Shown here in pieces: positions 62,001 to 64,000 of a DNA stretch of 64,000 bases. Positions within the stretch are counted from its first letter, which is position 1, and each line of letters starts with the position of its first letter. Position numbers and translations under genes: made by a program. The DNA comes from Arcuatula senhousia (Eukaryota; Mollusca; Bivalvia; Mytilida; Mytilidae), in contig OZ020303.1 of assembly GCA_963971305.1 (NCBI GenBank), positions 41,094,106 through 41,158,105 on the forward strand, in the 5' to 3' direction. The notes under the pieces were generated by a model. That model was not told where the DNA came from. It saw only the letters and a program-made list of their open reading frames with translations, and made no database searches.

Positions 62001-63535
62001 AAGGGGGGATTTTTTCTTTTCGGAAGCTCTCAGAACTGATCCCCTCTAGGGCCTTATAGTTTTCACTTGTCAAAAAAGTTGAATATATGCAATTTTTTTT
62101 TTATTTTCCAGTATCAAGGGCATATTGGCCATAGGTACAATATAGCTAAAAGTAAAGTATTTATAGCCATAATTTTTTTCGTAAAGTAAGATATCGCTAT
62201 ATTAAACAAAGAGGGAAAATTAATTGTGTACTCGGGCCTAGAAGAGGCCCTGTGGTAAGTGTAGAGGCAACACTTGGAACTGGCAAAAATTAAAAGAAAT
62301 AGTCTAAATCTTTCAAATTCAACAAGTTAGCATGGTTTTAGTCAAGGTTTTGTTCATTGAGCTTGCTCTATGTCCATATCAAGCCAATTTAGGGTCTCTA
62401 TGGGAATTTCAATGCATTTTCTGTACTTGGGAGAATTTAGTCAAGAGGTCACCAAGTGTGAACTTAAACAAACTAGTTTAATCCTTCTGAAAGTCTTATT
62501 GGGTAAGAAAGTACCCAGGGAAGTGAAAAGAATTCATTTATAACAACAATTTTCATCAGAAAAGGAAAATACTTGATTTTTTGTGTGAAGTGCTAGTGTG
62601 CGGCCAGCTGTCATTTTTATTCATATGCTCTTCTTGGTGTGAACTTCAATTAAAATCTCCTATACAGGATAGAATAAACCTCAGACAGAAACAGTACAAT
62701 AAGATATGTGTAAGAAACACAGAAAATGTCTGAAAACCTACCTGTTTTATCTGTAATGGTCTTCTTGTATGAAAATATTTAGCAGAATTTTACCAAAATA
62801 TGCCAATTTTTTCATAATTTTAATAACATTCATGACCAATTTTCTTTAAAACAGCTCTGACTGTAACTGTTGGGAATAAAATTTGTTGCTTACTATCCTC
62901 TTATACTAAAAACATGTTTGTTTTGGTTATATCTGCATGTTTTTAATTTTTTTACCCCCAAAAGTTATGCATTTTGTGAGGATATATTAAAACCGCCTTT
63001 AAAAATCAGTGATGCATCACACAAAACCTCAAAGTTTGTATACATAAGTACATTAAATTAATATTTTGGGTCTTATTTTGTAAGCTTAGCATATATTGAA
63101 CATTTTAAGACCATTAGGAATCAATTTTGTGTTTTCAATTTGTCAAAATCCTTCTGACCATACATATACCCCTTGAAAAGTAAGAAAATGCTAATTTTCT
63201 ACTCCGCGAATGTGGGAAGGAGTAAACATCAAACCCCATGCACTTATTTCTTGAAAACAGGTGCTTTTCATGTTTAATATATGTTATTCTATTGATATAA
63301 GCAATTGGTTTGGGGAAAATCTATAAAATATTTTGAAAATTAATAAATAGGCATCATGGGTTTTACTGCAGATTCAGCGGACAAAATGTTTAAGTCAATA
63401 TCTCCCAAAAAAGTGCTTATATCTTTATGGTTAAGCATTGCACACCTCTGAAACATTCTATTTCAACTCAAAAAAGACTCAGCATCATAAAAAGCACTTT
63501 ATTTCAAAAAGTTGAGGCGTTTCTGAGGTGTTTTA

Positions 63536-63988
63536 GGTACGAGTACACAATTATCGCCCTTTGCTTTTCGTTGACCACGAATATAGTTCCTATTGAAAAT
63601 AGTGCCTTAGAAAATAATTTGCTTCAATGTGTTCTCTTTAATTTTTGTAGTTGTTTTTGGTCTCATTTCAAAGGAAAGGGGTCACAGAACACTAGCAAGA
63701 TGTTTTAGAAATGATGTGAAGATGCTTTATGTGAATTAAGAAATGACAAAAAGGGGGGATTTTTTCTTTTCGGAAGCTCTCAGAACTGATCCCCTCTAGG
63801 GCCTTATAGTTTTCACTTGTCAAAAAAGTTGAATATATGCAATTTTTTTTTTATTTTCCAGTATCAAGGGCATATTGGCCATAGGTACAATATAGCTAAA
63901 AGTAAAGTATTTATAGCCATAATTTTTTTCGTAAAGTAAGATATCGCTATATTAAACAAAGAGGGAAAATTAATTGTGTACTCGGGCC
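63536..63988. mobile_element. Segment S, last copy: TIR element at the array's right edge
   Basis: Same as the first S. TTTTA precedes it (end of L, 63531-63535) and TTTTA follows it (63989-63993), a perfect 5-bp direct duplication. Confidence 0.7.
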
Positions 63989-63989
63989 T

Positions 63990-64000
63990 TTTAACACAGG
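63990..64000. other. Non-array flank at the window end
   Basis: TTTAACACAGG departs from the unit sequence (AGAAGAGGCCC), so the array truly ends inside the window. Confidence 0.8.

Larger units (their letters stand above)
30286..63989. repeat. 1750-bp tandem array, about 19.3 copies
   Basis: Head-to-tail units of exactly 1750 bp: landmarks at 31370, 33120, 34870 and onward to 62870 keep a constant step, and no base differences were noticed. Each unit is S (about 453 bp with 18-bp inverted ends) plus L (about 1297 bp). The first S begins at 30286 and the array ends five bases (GGCCT) past the inverted end of an S at 63984. No gene is evident. Two short frames of 63 and 93 codons repeat in each unit, the second spanning the L/S junction; neither has recognisable similarity. 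The perfect homogeneity means very recent expansion, strong homogenisation, or partial assembly inflation. Confidence 0.95.

Noticed and set aside
31370..63708. 63- and 93-codon frames repeated in each 1750-bp unit, as candidate genes of a multi-copy family
   Set aside because: No recognisable domain, Phe/Leu/Asn-rich composition expected from AT-rich DNA, and identical copies add no evidence of selection. The 93-codon frame also crosses the S/L junction.
30286..63989. CRISPR-like or rRNA-type tandem array
   Set aside because: The unit has no spacers, no rRNA or tRNA sequence, and the host is eukaryotic.
1..64000. A dedicated new defence or biosynthetic gene system
   Set aside because: Apart from two ordinary animal genes, everything recognisable is repeats or mobile elements. 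The novelty lies in their structure, not in a gene cluster.

Overview
The window is AT-rich eukaryotic DNA with small exons in long introns, many interspersed repeats and a very long tandem array. Repeat units carrying runs of GTCCGTCC followed by 'GGGTGCAACTCCTC' are, as I recall, typical of bivalve molluscs. With the animal genes seen here they make a bivalve (or other lophotrochozoan) the best guess; the species cannot be named from sequence alone.

Two protein genes are recognisable. On the + strand, positions 1-4563 hold the 3' end of a PDE7-like cAMP phosphodiesterase: an 81-bp exon (1882-1962) and the last coding exon (3485-4563). The last exon adds an unusually long, probably disordered C-terminal tail with four RRxS (PKA-type) motifs. 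On the - strand, 26443-28546 holds all four coding exons of a non-muscle/smooth-type myosin regulatory light chain (169 codons, all splice phases consistent). A likely non-coding first exon ends at 30013, and a possible alternative first coding exon lies at 28116-28146.

From about 7.8 to 26.1 kb the DNA is mostly nested mobile elements. A dispersed repeat (about 8575-11560) is split by two TIR elements: 8676-10213 with 7-bp direct flanks, and 10444-11500, which is Mutator-like with about 225-bp TIRs and a 9-bp target duplication. A 7.1-kb fold-back element (12036-19118) has arms of about 1.1 kb. Inside it lies a LINE fragment (- strand), split in turn by a short non-autonomous LTR retrotransposon (14138-16593, 780-bp LTRs that look identical, 4-bp target duplication). 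Each arm also carries its own small insertion. Further right are three copies of a SINE-like family, a fold-back tandem repeat, and a hAT-like element (25027-26100) just beyond the light-chain 3' UTR.

From 30286 to 63989 the sequence is a head-to-tail array of a 1750-bp unit, about 19.3 copies with no length change and no difference seen by eye. Each unit is a segment S of about 453 bp with 18-bp terminal inverted repeats, plus a linker L of about 1297 bp. The array begins exactly at the left end of an S and stops at the right end of another, so it has the form (S-L)19-S. That is what unequal crossing-over between two same-facing copies of one small TIR element would produce. The array starts about 270 bp upstream of the probable light-chain first exon, right after a tiny + strand ORF that looks like a signal peptide.
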